A DNA stretch of 64,000 nt, taken from the NCBI RefSeq assembly GCF_000204055.1, contig NW_006768811.1, positions 247,765-311,764 on the forward strand, written 5' to 3'. The notes below the pieces were generated by a model. It made no database searches. It was not told the origin of the DNA and worked only from the letters and a program-made list of their open reading frames with translations. The first letter of the stretch is position 1. Each line of letters begins with the position of its first letter. A program made the position numbers and the translations under genes. This DNA comes from Melampsora larici-populina 98AG31 (taxonomy: Eukaryota; Basidiomycota; Pucciniomycetes; Pucciniales; Melampsoraceae). This document shows, in pieces, positions 53,334 through 64,000 of this stretch.

Positions 53334-54810
53334 AACAACTTCAAAAAAAGCTTAACTTACCTGATTCCGAGTCAATTCTCCAGTTGAATTGCCGACACTC
53401 ACCAGATGTTTCAAACTCTCTTTTCAATTCCGAGCTTACAAATTCATTTTCAACCTTATCCTTACAAGAACCAAATGTGAACAACTTAGATTATCTACCT
53501 CAAGAACACACCAACTGGATCCTCATAAGCCCCACGCCCACCGAACAAAATACCGGAGCACGCCCGAGAGCATGCTTATACATCAGGAAAAATCTCAACG
53601 CACAAATTAACCCGTTACCGTCACCTTCGAGAGACATAGCAGCCTGTACTATCACTTTTGCATCCGGCTTTACGCTGCTTGCTATCAGTGTGTACAACGA
53701 TGCTGCAGTATTCTCAGGATTCACAGCTTACGAGACCTTAATCAAAAGCTTACCTCTGAACATCCAACTTCTCCCAACGGTCATCAATATGGACTGTAAC
53801 CTGCATTCCACGCTATGGAATCCTCCTCACATCAAGACACACGACAAAGACTCAGAACGCCTGATGGATCTCATGTCAGAATGGGATATGCATCTCCGCT
53901 CACGACGAGGAATCTCCACTTTTGGGGTCGGCTCTTGAACGACTCTGGGCACGTCCATAGATCAAGTCTGGGTTAACGAGACCCTCGACGAAGCAATTCA
54001 ACTCTGCTTCATCGACGAGGACAGCATCACCAGTCACTTTTCAGATCACCAGGCGATCATCACAACCTTCCTCACAAAAACCAATACAACGAACTCCGCA
54101 CGAGGCCAAGCCAGAATCTCCAAAAACTGGAAAGCGGTCGAAAGAATAGCATTCAAAACAGAAGTTCAAAACAATCTTCCGGAGATTCAACCGCTCATCA
54201 ACTGTGAAATGATTGAGACATTTGACAAAGAACTGATAGAAGCAATAACTAACGCTTTGAACAACAACTCACCCTGGAAACCACCAGTAGGTAAGCACAA
54301 ACGATGGTGGAACCCCAAGATCCTGGAGCCACTACGGAAAGACGCCTTGAAGACCGAACGGCGCATGAAGAAAACTAGAACAGAAGAAGACCGCCAAGCC
54401 TTCAAATCAGCACGCAACGCCTTCCGACAAGCGGTCAACAAGGCAAAAGAAAACAGTTGGAGGACTTACCTCACAACACTAACCCATGACACGCTATTTC
54501 AAGCAAAAAAGTACGCCTCAGGGAGGCAACCGTCTCCAGTTATCAATACACTGATAACAGTACAAGGTAAAACTTGTTCATCTAACGAAGAAAAAGCTAA
54601 TGCGTTATTTCAAGCCACATGTGTAGCTACAGCCCCGTGCGACCTACAGGATACAACACCTATGGTTTTCCCACTCACCAAAGACACGAAAACAACTGCT
54701 TCGACCATTCCTGAACTCATCAAATATCTCAACAAAGACTCTCTCAAAACCGTAATAAACAACAGTCCCCCCCTCTGCGCTCCAGGCAACGACGGCATCC
54801 AAAACTGGAT
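53327..54810 (+). pseudogene. LINE ORF2, endonuclease part
   Basis: Starts MLEQLQKKLN inside the last codons of ORF1. The AP-endonuclease-like domain covers about residues 20-240 (LQLNCRHSPD, VINMDCNLHSTLWN, DQVWVN, FSDHQAIIT), including the typical N-x-H and SDH motifs. A TGA at 53936-53938 interrupts the domain just before the TTLGTSIDQ segment; the frame is otherwise open to the KDZ insertion. The linker (RWWNPKILEPLRK, KKYASGRQPSP) and the start of RT (NNSPPLCAPGNDGIQNW) follow. The open frame resumes after 62229. Confidence 0.86.
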
Positions 54811-55100
54811 CACCTGTGTCACCTGTGTCTGTTGACTTACAAGCCAGTCATACAGTGTGTCATATGACTGGCTGAGAAGCCCTATCTTGACTCCAGAGCA
54901 CCCAGATGCTCTGGTGCACTACTTCCGCGGACTATAAGTCATCAAAAACTTAACAAACTCCATGTTTTCAATACTCAAGTATGAGATTCAGGTGTTACCT
55001 CTCATTTCACCCACTTAAATTTTTTTTCAAGTCACTTCACTTTTATGACGATCCAGAGCGCTCTGAGACGCATCCAGAGCGCTCTGAGACGCATCCAGAG
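54811..55100 (+). repeat. KDZ left terminal inverted repeat
   Basis: About 290 bp, nearly identical in reverse complement to about 61925-62221, with a few substitutions. It begins with the direct repeat CACCTGTGT CACCTGTGT and contains the inverted pair AGCCAGTCATACAG / GTCATATGACTGGCT. Confidence 0.9.
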
Positions 55101-55290
55101 CGCTCTGAGACACATCCAGACCGATCTGAGACGCACCCAGAGCGCTCTGAGCCCTCCTCACAGCGCTCCGAGGCACATCCAGACCGATCTGAGGCCCTCC
55201 CACAGCGCTGTAAGGCACATCCAGATTGCTCAGACACAGACACACATCCAGATTGCTTTCAGGCCTTCCCACATCCCACAGCGCTCTGAC
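55050..55290 (+). repeat. 21-bp tandem repeats with AGAGCGCTCT palindromes
   Basis: About eleven units of 20-22 bp of the type CATCCAGAGCGCTCTGAGACG, the first ones nearly perfect, later ones diverging. Each good unit carries the 10-bp palindrome AGAGCGCTCT. The same units occur three times at the opposite end (about 61925-61982). They translate as short peptide repeats in several frames, but this is a by-product. Confidence 0.92.
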
Positions 55291-56379
55291 GCACATTGAC
55301 CCTCTGAGGTATTACACATTACGAGAGTTGTCTTTAAGAGCTCCAGCGTACTTGCGTAGACGAAGTCACGATCCGCAATAGTCATGCGCTAGGATTATCA
55401 GTGAGATAATCGCACTAAGATTATTGCAGTCTTTGAACCACATTCAAAGATCCTTCACAGTGACCACAAGTCATCACTCACGGTGCTGGTGCGAGTAGGT
55501 GCCTTGAACCAAAACATACCCGACCAAATTTTGTCCACTACTGATACAAAGTTCATCTATTAGACTATTTCTGCTCACTCATTTGATTCGAGTTGAGTTT
55601 TGAGAGCTCGATGGACTAGTTTTCCGTGGTTTTCATGTCAAAGACAGCCTACACACATTGGTCTTTCAATCAATACCTATCAGATCAGATTCACATGTCT
55701 AAGATACACCAGTCTTGGTATGTATCAATCGTTCGCACTTCGAGTATCTTTCAACAGCTTTCAACGTACTTACCAGACTCCAGTCAGTACATGCTCAGAC
55801 GAGATTTGAGATTCAAATTAGAACTTGGCATTGATGTAAATCAGCGGATTCAGTTCTGGATCGAGCTAGTTGCACAGCCACTCAAAATTTCAAACAAAGA
55901 GAAGTTGTATTTAATTAAGTATGACAATTGAAATCGACTATTCTTGACTAATACAATCTCAATACACACGAACAACAACACTATGGTCGCATAGGGCCTC
56001 AAGGTCATCAAATCACAAACTCAAATCAAATAAGAAAGACAAGAGGATGGAAGTACAAAAAGAGAGGTTTCAAAGCACTGAAAATCAAGAAAAGGTTTAT
56101 CAAAGGCTATTTTTTGTATTTTAATTTTGTTTTGTACGCAAACTAAAGTGATAGTAGAAAAATAAAAAAGACGAGTTTTCAAGCGTTGAAGATTAAGAAG
56201 TGATATATCAAAGGCTATTCTCTTCTTCTTGTATCTTGCCGTGTACTAAACTTAAAGTAGGAAGCAGAGGGGATGGAAGCACCTAAGACACGAGTCAAAG
56301 TACTGAAAGTTGAGAAGTGATTAATCATAAGTGGTTGAGGATGATACCAAGTACAAATTTGTATCTTCCAGACAAGTGG
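55291..56379. other. KDZ subterminal region, no gene seen
   Basis: Between the left repeats and the cargo gene's 3' end. A plus frame at 55626-55931 (101 codons) has no recognisable domain. Two related lines occur at 56080-56120 and 56170-56215 (TTTCAA, GAAAATCAAGAA, TATCAAAGGCTATT). Confidence 0.4.
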
Positions 56380-58656
56380 TCAAATACTGATAGTACTGTG
56401 GTCATTCAATACCACATCCATTGTTTGGTAAGGAGAACGAACTATCCATTTCGGCACATCGGTTCTCGAGCTCGGGTGACCCAGGTGGTTGACGACCTCC
56501 TCCTTGTTCGGCATTTGCACCTCCTTTCGATTTCTGGTTAAGAATAATGAGTAATTTATTTGTGGATAAATAAATTGGTATTCATCCAATATCGCATGTT
56601 TGTGTACAGGGGCTGGACTCACTACAACTTGATTTGAACCATTTTGATCTTCTTCTGCATCTTCGTCGTCAGAAGGAATTACAACTCGAGATCTCTTCGG
56701 GTTCTAATTAGCAATATCCAATTAATCGAAGGTTAGTTATCTTTAATCTTGCATGTTGAGATGATACAATGGGTGGACGTACTGTAGGTGGATTTAGATC
56801 CGCGTCATCATCTTCTTCAGAGCGGTTTTGATTAGATGATGATTGTTTTCTCTTTGTTGACTTTTCAGACGAGCGTTGTTGACATGAATTCGAATTGGTT
56901 GTCTCGGAATGGGGGATGCGTTCGATTACAAAGTTCCCGTTCTCAATGTCCTTAAGCCAGGACTTGACCGTAGCATCTTTGATCTTACGATGTCCTACCT
57001 CGAGTTCCTCTTTTGACATAACACTACCTGCCTTTTGCACAACACGAATGGGCAAAGCCCTTTTCTTCAACTCGCCTTCCGGGTCATCGCTTTTCGGGAA
57101 TTTGCCTCCTTTGTACACATCATCTGTCACAAGAGGGTAACATTCTCAATCATACTCAGCAAAGGTGAAAGAGTCGAAAAGAGTATATGACAAACTTACC
57201 AACAAGTTTGTTGAGTATCCTCCCAAGACGAGTTCTACGCTCGTCACTCGGTTGCTGAACCTTGCTGCCCTCGACTGTTTGTACTGCAGACTTGCCATGA
57301 ATGTAAGAAGACAAAGTCTGTGGCACTTTGGCTTCTTTTGATGACCAGTTTGCGAATGACGGATTATTAGAAAAGACTTGTGTCCACCCTTCGGTGGATC
57401 CACAGCTAACAGCTGCTAAGTAATAAGTAATTTGATATTGCTGGCATATAACAGAAAACTAAACAGTAGAAAAGAATGAGAAAGTGAATGCAAGAAAAGT
57501 GATTGTAGAGACACTTACGGCGTGATGAGCTTTTCGCAAAGCAGCTAGGGACTTTTTCTGTACAGTAGCTACAGAACTCGAAGGAGTTGGCTTACCGTAA
57601 ACTGATTGAAGCTTTTCAATGTCCACGAGTTTGTCAAACAAAGGCTGATATAGACTTTTCTGTTCGTCAGTCAGTTTGTGGACGGAAGGAGTGGGTGCCG
57701 ATTCTTCGAGGTGTTGGAGGTCAGTCTCGTCTTCATTGATCTCGTTTTCATCCGCAAATGGCACGTTAGAAAGATCAGGTAGATTCGCTAACGCAAAAAA
57801 ATACGGATCTCGAAAAACATCCTTTTCATGCTTGCTAAGCTTTTTCCAATTGCTGGCAGATTTTTTATTACGATTAGTCCACCCGTCTTTGTCACCCGGT
57901 TCAGGTACTAAGAGAAAGAGATGAGATGAAAAGGGGAAGAGAAAAGAACAAATCAGCCGAGTTAGAAAAGAGAAATGATTTTGTCATGTCATTGTTACAT
58001 ACGTTTCTCTCCTAGCGATTGATGGCAAAATGCTAAGAAACGGATCCAAGGGTTCGCGTGGCCTTTCTTTGCACCTTTGCCCCTATCATATCAGGAAAGG
58101 TACACACCAAGATAGTAATCACACATCGAGTTTAGTAGTTTAGTCAGTACACATTCAGATGCATATCAGTTTGATCAGAAAGGACTTACACAATGTTCCA
58201 CACCACGATCTCAGGCACTCCACCCATGAGGGCAGCCATTAGCATTCGTTTCTCATACTCCATCCGGATACTCAAAACTAAAGACTTGATCTCTTGCGGG
58301 GCCTTACTGGTCTTTGAATTCTGTTTGGCGATTGCTTGGCGAAGGGCAATGAGTGTCCAGTCTTTCCTCTTCTCCTCAAATTTATCAATCTCGAATCCAG
58401 GAAAACGAGACCGGAAAGCAATTGATTCTAAGCGATTCGATTCCTCTTCAGTTTCTTCATCACGAGTGTCAACTTCCTTTTGACCGTTTCCGTTGATGTC
58501 ATCTTGAGTATGCTCCGAATCCGAAGTAGTGAGACCTTTAGTTGTACGGGTTCGTTTTCTTTTGGACTTCTTTGTTGTGGTCTTGGTTGTGGTGGACGTG
58601 GTTTGGGTTGGGGGAGCAGAACTTTGAGAACCCCGATTGGCCCGAGTGGAAACCAT
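56380..58656 (-). CDS. HMG-box-like cargo protein of the KDZ element
   Basis: Multi-exon minus-strand gene from ATG 58656 (MVSTRANRGS). The N-terminus is Thr/Lys-rich with a basic KKSKRKRTRTT stretch. After a helical segment (KRKDWTLIALRQAIAKQ, SIRMEYEKRMLMAALMGG) come exons with NPWIRFLAFCHQSLGEK and NRNKKSASNWKKLSKHEKDVFRDPYFFAL, which resemble an HMG box (W-K-x-L-S-x-x-E-K pattern). Later exons give RRTRLGRILNKLV, a KSWLKDIENGNFV segment and an acidic C-terminus with PSDDEDAEED. I know HMG-type genes to be reported beside fungal KDZ transposases; the link here is inferred. Likely a nuclear DNA-binding helper of transposition. No stop seen within the predicted exons; exon ends are estimates. 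Confidence 0.68.
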
Positions 58657-59654
58657 TGTGTGGAAGTAAAAAAGGAAGATGGATGATATGATCGCTCAAA
58701 ATACAAGGAATGGTTTTGAAATCAAATGGATCACTGCCTGTCTTAGAAAGCACACCTCAGCATAATCGGTTGGGGCTGCACTGGATTTAAAATATACATA
58801 TCACAAATGTGACAAACCACTGACATAACCCAAAATACAAACATAAAATTCCATATGATCCAGTCTTTGGAAAGTTGCAACCATGATATCAAAGATGAGT
58901 TAAGAAATAGTAGAACAAGATAGGTCAACCACCTTGAAAGGAGGTGGGCTGAAGAAACCACCAAGGAGACTAACCAAATAGTGAAGGCATGAAGTGTCAA
59001 AGGCCACCAAAAGGGCTAAAGTCTCAAAACAAATAAAGATGGAGTTGGAATTTTGGATTTCTGAATAGAGAGACTGTGGTTGAAATTCCAATCTGCACAA
59101 CAGGGGGAGAGATATGAGCAAATTTCTCATTCCTTGAGGCAGATTGGAGGTGTTTGTGCTTGGGGCGGCCGGGATGAAATCAATAAAATCACATAAAAAC
59201 TAAAGATGGAGTTGCAATTTGGGATTTCTGAATAGAGAGACTGTGGTTGAAATTCAATTCTGCACAACAGGGGGAGAGATATGAGCAAATTTCTCATTCC
59301 TTGAGGCAGATTGGAGGTGTTTGTGCTTGGGGCGGCCCGGATGAAATCAATAAAATCACATAAAAAATAAAGATGGAGTTGGAATTTTGGATTTCTGAAT
59401 AGAGAGACTGTGGTTGAAATTCAATTCTGCACAACAGGGGGAGAGATATGAGCAAATTTCCCATTCCTTGAGGCAACTTGAAGGTGTTTGTGCTTGGGGC
59501 GGCCAGGATGAAATTAATAAAATCACAATTATCAAGCAGACAGAGTGAGATATTCAAAATTCTGAATAGAGAGACTCTGTCTGAAATCAAAAAGTGCATA
59601 ATCAGAAGCGTTGGAGACATTTTTCCAAAGTCTAGAGGTACTTTGAGTGAGTTG
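58657..59654 (+). repeat. 167-bp tandem repeats replacing the KDZ N-terminal half
   Basis: Units start (at ATGGAGTTG) at 59039, 59206 and 59373, an exact 167-bp period, plus a diverged fourth from about 59550. The array lies where the N-terminal half of the plus-strand transposase should be, and leads into the assembly gap. The gap may hide more units. Confidence 0.88.
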
Positions 59655-59754
59655 NNNNNNNNNNNNNNNNNNNNNNNNNNNNNNNNNNNNNNNNNNNNNN
59701 NNNNNNNNNNNNNNNNNNNNNNNNNNNNNNNNNNNNNNNNNNNNNNNNNNNNNN
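59655..59754. other. Assembly gap (100 N)
   Basis: Placeholder gap of unknown length between the 167-bp repeats and the transposase C-terminal half. Confidence 0.99.
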
Positions 59755-59756
59755 CA

Positions 59757-61691
59757 AGCGTATTCCACTCTTATGTTCATCAGTGGTTTTGTCAGTTAAG
59801 ATATGATCCTAGATTGAACATAGACTGGGGACTGTCCGATGGCGAAGGGCTAGAAAGAATTTGGTCGAGCTTGGCATCATTGGTTTCCGCATTAAGGTAT
59901 TCAACCAAAGCACATAGGCTTTGTGCTTTAAACCTGCGAACACAACATACCAATGAACTGAAACGGAGGCGAGCTAGTGAGTGATTTTCTCATGTTGCAC
60001 GTTTTTTGCACTGCTGACTTCTGTACCAATATTATCTTGTTATTTTGTACAGTACAATGGTCAAGTGAACGATTCACATCTAGTAAGAAAATATATTGCA
60101 CAAGCTTGCAGAAATTGAGAACCTTGCAAAGCAAGAACCCAAGGTATACGGAGAACTACTTTGTAAACCAGTGGACCAGGCAACGCGAGAGTCAGCTGCG
60201 AGTCATGGTCGTTGAAAATTCACAAGTGTTGAATGGCAAGCTTGGTAAACTTGTGGAGTTGGAAGAAGAGCATCGGAAGGCCGAGTTGAGTTGTTTTCTA
60301 TTCTAATCAAGATAAAAACCGAGCTTGATGTAGTTTGGATTGATTGATCATCAGGGAGGAATTGAAAGTGTTGAAGGCCAAGCGACAAAATATTCGAACG
60401 GAGGCAGATAAACGAAAGCTGGACCATCTTCCTGTTAGACTTCTTATCCTCAAAGATGAAATCAATGAGGTAGTTGTTGAACTGGGTGGGGATCACTACA
60501 GAGATATGCCGGGATGGTCAAGTGAGGTGGATGTTACATTCGCTCGTCATATTGATATTGATGATGTTTATTTTCTTTCAGCCCCAAAGGGTAAACTTCT
60601 CATCAGGATCCGAGTGGCAAAAGCGAAACTGTATGGGGCCAAGGTTGATGTGTTTGAAAGCCAAAAACAAAACGATCGAAGAGAAGGTAATTTTAAATTG
60701 CAATGGAGCAATACAAAAAGATATATTTGATCAGTTGATTGTTAAACTGGAGTTGTGTAATAGGTACCCGAATGCAGCAACGCTCAAAGAAACATTTGAG
60801 AGACAGACAAGCCGATTTGAAGAAAAAGTACAACATATTTCATCGGAATGTACAGGAATATAATACAAAGTTTGCGTCCCCAAATCCAATTGAGTGTCCA
60901 CCTTTCGAGGAAATCCAAAGACTGTTGCTGGAGGATTTGTTTTGGGACATTGGTCAGCTAACACATCCAGGTGAACCGTGGGCCTCCGATCCAGATACTC
61001 GAGACGGGATACGTGCTTGCCTAGATTTCACTCACTCTCGGGACGAATTGAGTAGGATCGGGCGCGAGTGTAGACAAGCGGTCAAGTGGGCACTAGATGT
61101 CAAAGAGAAACTATCAGTCTTATTGACAGCCCTGGAACTTCAAGGTGAGTGTGGGTGAGTGTTATGAATGATTAAAACTTCAAAAGACATGAAAGCTTAC
61201 CCAAAATGTTGACAGATGTCAATACCGAGACTATTTCCAATAAGTGGTTGGTCAGCTTGGTTAACCCAAAATGGATGACACCACTGGAACGTCTCGAGAC
61301 AAGTAAGGAGGTCCTACGGTCTCTTCACGAACGTCTTAGCCGGGATCACGCTCGATTGTCAATGGTATGGAATATCAAGATGCTTAGTGTGCTGAATGAA
61401 ACAAGGTCGTCGAGCTCTTTGTCTGAAGAGGAAGAAGTGTCGATCAAGCTAAGGTGGAATGCGTTTGTGACCGAAAGTAAGGTGACCTGGAAAAAGGCTA
61501 CAGAGGCAGAGATTATCGAATCAACACCTCTGCTTGAGGGCGAAGCGTTCGAATTGACGTGGGGCCTTCTAGCTATTGACGGAGACGATGAGATCAATGA
61601 TGTGGTGAATGATTTGTTTGATATGGCCTTTGATGATGATGATGAAGTAGATGTAGAGGTTGAAGATCGGGCAGCCGGAACGGCAGGCTGA
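59757..61691 (+). pseudogene. KDZ transposase, C-terminal half
   Basis: Predicted exons 59757-59976, 60053-60286, 60354-60686, 60764-61144 and 61216-61691, joined by short GT-AG introns with the frame kept. The first exon begins within the nuclease domain and holds its last conserved part (VFHSYVHQWFCQLRYDPR, then GLSDGEGLERIWSSL), a signature of KDZ transposases. The remainder is the long helical tail (RVMVVENSQVLNGKLGKL, EELKVLKAKRQN) and an acidic end (FDMAFDDDDEVDVEVED). Upstream catalytic residues lie in the gap or are deleted. Without them the protein cannot act. Confidence 0.83.
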
Positions 61692-61924
61692 GGCAGGCTG
61701 AGTTGAAGTTGTAGGAGATCGGTCAGAAGGGGTCGAATGAAATGCAATGATTGCCGTGTTAGATTAGTGCTAGTGAGATGCTTACCAGACTCTATGTTGT
61801 ACTGTCTTGAACAGTTGTGATGGTGAGATATCTGAGAGAGCTCAGCGTATAAGTACAAACGTTATAAAGTTTTTGTGAGGTTATGGCTGGCCGCTGCATG
61901 CTTCGGCATAAGCGCACCCGCTTG

Positions 61925-62221
61925 AAGAGCGCTCTGGGTGCGTCTCAGAGCGCTCTGGGTGCGTCTCAGAGCGCTCTGGATGGTCATAATAGTGAAGTGA
62001 CTTGGAAAAAAATATAAGTGGGTGAAATGAGAGGTAACACCTGAATCTCATACTTGAGTATTGAAAACATGGACTTTGTTGAGTTTTTGAAGACTTATAG
62101 TCCGCGGAAGTAGTGCACCAGAGCATCTGGGTGCTCTGGCGTCAAGATAGGGCTTCTCAGCCAGTCATATGACACACTGTATGACTGGCTTGTAAGTCAA
62201 CAGACACAGGTGACACAGGTG
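61925..62221 (-). repeat. KDZ right terminal inverted repeat
   Basis: Reverse complement of the left end, with three 21-bp units of GAGCGCTCT type at the inner edge. Followed by AACTGGAT. Confidence 0.9.
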
Positions 62222-64000
62222 AACTGGATATGGCAGACGTTGTGGTCGGTGGTGAGTAGACATGTTTTAGCCCTCTATCAGTGTGTCACAATCACAGGGA
62301 TCTTTCCAACAAGGTGGAAGGAAGCAAAAACAATCATGCTTCCCAAACCAGGTAAGTCAGATTACACCTCACCATCTTCATTCCGGCCCATAGCACTCCT
62401 CAACACTCTAGGAAAGTTCTACAAAAAGATCATCACCTTACAACTATCACAACAAGTTGAGCAACTTCAACTCCTCAACAATGGTCACTACGGCGGACGT
62501 CCCAACCGGTCTAGCCACGAAGCGCTAGTACATTTAGTAGCGTACATCCGTGGGGAATGGGCTAAAGGTAATATAGTTGGAGCTATGTTTGCTGATGTTA
62601 AATCAGCGTTCCCATCAGTCCACCACCCGCGTTTACTGGACACCCTCGAGGAAACAGGCCTCCATTCAACAACCATCAATATCATCAAAGATTTTCTATC
62701 AGAACGCACGACAAGACTAGCTTTCAACGGCTTTGAATCAGAACCTTTCGAGCTAACCCACGGCTTACCACAAGGATCACCACTCTCTCCGCTTCTCTAC
62801 CTCATCTATAATTCATCGCTACTAGATATTGCCAACCCGATGGGTTGGGCAGAGGCTCTAGGATTTATAGACGACGTAATCCTCCTAGCATCAGCACCAG
62901 ACCCTCACCAACTTCAATCAAAGATGAAAACGCTTACCTGCCGACAGATCAAATGGGCCGACAGACACGGCGTTATTTTCGACATTAAGAAGAGCAATTG
63001 GATGATTCTTAGCACCGCTAAGTACCAAAAACCACCCACAATTGACTTTGGCTCACGGAAAAACTTAATCCCCCAGGATAGCACGAAATGGTTGGGTGTC
63101 ACATTAGACAGTCAACTCAAATTCTCCCAACACCGCCGAGATGCAATAGCTAAAGGTAAACAGCGCTCAGGATTCATAGCATCCCTTGCAAAGACTGAAT
63201 GGGGGATCCCGCCTCATCTCATGCGAACCCTCTTATCAGCAACAGTCCATGCAACAACGGACTATGCACTAGCAGCGTGGCTACCGCTCGACCCACCAAC
63301 TTACTTCCTAAACCACCTCTCAACTATAGATTATACATGTGCAAGGACGGCGCTTGGAGCACTCCAGTCAACACCGCGGACCTTCCTGCAGCACGACATG
63401 AATCTAACACGCCCGGAAACCCGCTTAAAAGCTAAGGTGATGTCATTCATCGCCAGATCCCTAACAAAACCAAGTCATCATCCCCTGTTTTCAATCATAC
63501 AACAGGCTCAAACGTCGAAACCACGAGTTCACCGCAATGTCTTCCATCAATTCTTCCAACATCAGTTGGGAAAAGAATTCGATGAGTTCACAACGCAACT
63601 CCCGGTCGATCCGTCGGCCACTTTGTTCAAACCATCAAACTTCTCAACTATCATCCACGAAGACGAAGATGCGGCCATTAAAGGCACAAATCTCCTGCGT
63701 CACACAAACCAACACCTAATCATATACTCTGACGGATCAAGAATTCCAACCAAGAACACCGCAGCGGCCGCGTGGTGCCAAAACACCAACAAATCAGTTG
63801 CTCAACACCTAGGTAAAGCACGACTACACGGAATATATCAAGCCGAGTACAGAGGAGTCCAAATCGGCCTTACAATCGCACTCAAGACGGCGACTCCACA
63901 AACAAGACGCATCTCCATCATCCTGGATAACCAGTCAGTTATCAAAGACTTACGCAACTGCCCACTCAACATTGCCTCACTGCTAGACAGGAAGGAAACC
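62222..64000 (+). CDS. LINE ORF2, reverse transcriptase and RNase H (partial)
   Basis: Open frame that continues ORF2 after the KDZ element and runs off the window end. RT blocks: IFPTRWKEAKTIMLPKPGK, SFRPIALLNTLGKFYKKI, GAMFADVKSAFPSVHHPRL (catalytic Asp), HGLPQGSPLSPLLYLIYN and the active site GFIDDVILLAS, followed by KWLGVTLDSQLKF. An RNase H domain starts near 63715 (LIIYSDGSRIPTKN, YQAEYRGVQIGL, IILDNQSVIKDL). No stop or frameshift seen, so this half looks younger or better preserved than the endonuclease half. The product would copy LINE RNA at a nicked target. Confidence 0.9.

Larger units (their letters stand above)
54811..62221. mobile_element. KDZ (Kyakuja-Dileera-Zisupton) transposon, 7.4 kb
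   Basis: Long TIRs (about 290 bp; both ends read CACCTGTGTCACCTGTGTC inward) flanked by the perfect 8-bp duplication AACTGGAT (54803-54810, 62222-62229). Removal restores the LINE reading through NWIWQ. It carries the C-terminal half of a KDZ transposase (plus) and an HMG-like gene (minus). The transposase N-terminal half is missing and that area holds 167-bp tandem repeats and a gap, so this copy is probably not autonomous. Confidence 0.85.
51400..64000 (+). mobile_element. Tad1-like LINE, interrupted by a KDZ transposon
   Basis: ORF1 (51604-53333) and ORF2 (from 53327) with endonuclease, then the KDZ insertion (54811-62221), then RT and RNase H to the window end. An ORF1 with CCHC knuckles, an APE-type endonuclease and a C-terminal RNase H is the layout of Tad1/I-type non-LTR elements in fungi. 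The start near 51400 is an estimate; the 3' end lies outside the window. Confidence 0.88.

Noticed and set aside
55043..55299. Repeat proteins (QSALRRI-like, HPERSET-like) in several frames
   Set aside because: Product of the 21-bp DNA repeat; open in three or more frames on both strands, so not evidence of coding.
61346..61858. 170-codon minus frame opposite the KDZ tail
   Set aside because: Ser-rich shadow of the acidic plus-strand exon.
54811..62221. TET/JBP dioxygenase cargo in the KDZ element
   Set aside because: Such genes are linked to some fungal KDZ elements, but no HxD...H dioxygenase pattern was seen in either gene here.

Overview
The window reads as a repeat-dense piece of a basidiomycete nuclear genome, most likely a rust fungus (Pucciniales). 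Reasons: short GT-AG introns of about 60-90 nt throughout, a basidiomycete-type tandem-repeat mating pheromone precursor, and a typical mix of transposons (Ty1/copia, Ty3/gypsy with chromodomain, DIRS-like tyrosine-recombinase element, hAT, PIF/Harbinger, KDZ, Tad1-like LINE, and GCM/MULE elements with a USP-like tail). I could recognise only two loci as host genes: a pheromone precursor (19113-19367) and a damaged RhoGAP gene (49911-50485, minus strand).

Layout. 1-1340: internally deleted gypsy pol remnant. 1639-4838 (minus): decayed GCM/MULE-type transposase with a repeat-rich insertion in one intron. 5390-17428: Ty1/copia element split by about 6.5 kb of AT-rich sequence that itself holds a 401-bp hAT-like MITE; its 3' LTR runs into an assembly gap (17429-17528). 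17529-20400: island of mostly unique sequence with the pheromone gene. 20812-43544: a DDE integrase-like gene split by a 19.4-kb gypsy element (21112-40552) with LTRs and a 5-bp target duplication. Inside the gypsy gag lies a 16-kb nest: a hAT element (about 22402-32239, multi-exon transposase) that received two PIF/Harbinger elements (22572-23223 and 23309-28407), followed by a DIRS-like element (about 32240-38400). 46970-49380 (minus): second GCM/MULE relic with USP-like Cys and His boxes. 51400-64000: Tad1-like LINE, split by a 7.4-kb KDZ transposon (54811-62221) that carries an HMG-like cargo gene; the LINE RT and RNase H run off the window end.

Most striking observations. (1) A three-copy pheromone precursor whose QIGNGSHVC repeats differ only at synonymous sites. 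(2) Two loci (3394-4042 and 41116-41641), both inside introns of transposase genes, where an intron-containing transcript template sits directly beside its own precisely spliced copy. In both, the copy's 5' end falls at the same point in the loop of a hairpin that pairs with the first 5' splice site. I know of no named element with this layout. (3) A KDZ transposon with about 290-bp TIRs, an 8-bp target duplication and palindromic subterminal repeats. (4) Short telomeric repeats at a deletion junction inside the gypsy element.

No rRNA, tRNA, CRISPR array or replication origin was recognised. All calls come from reading the sequence by eye; no database search was run.
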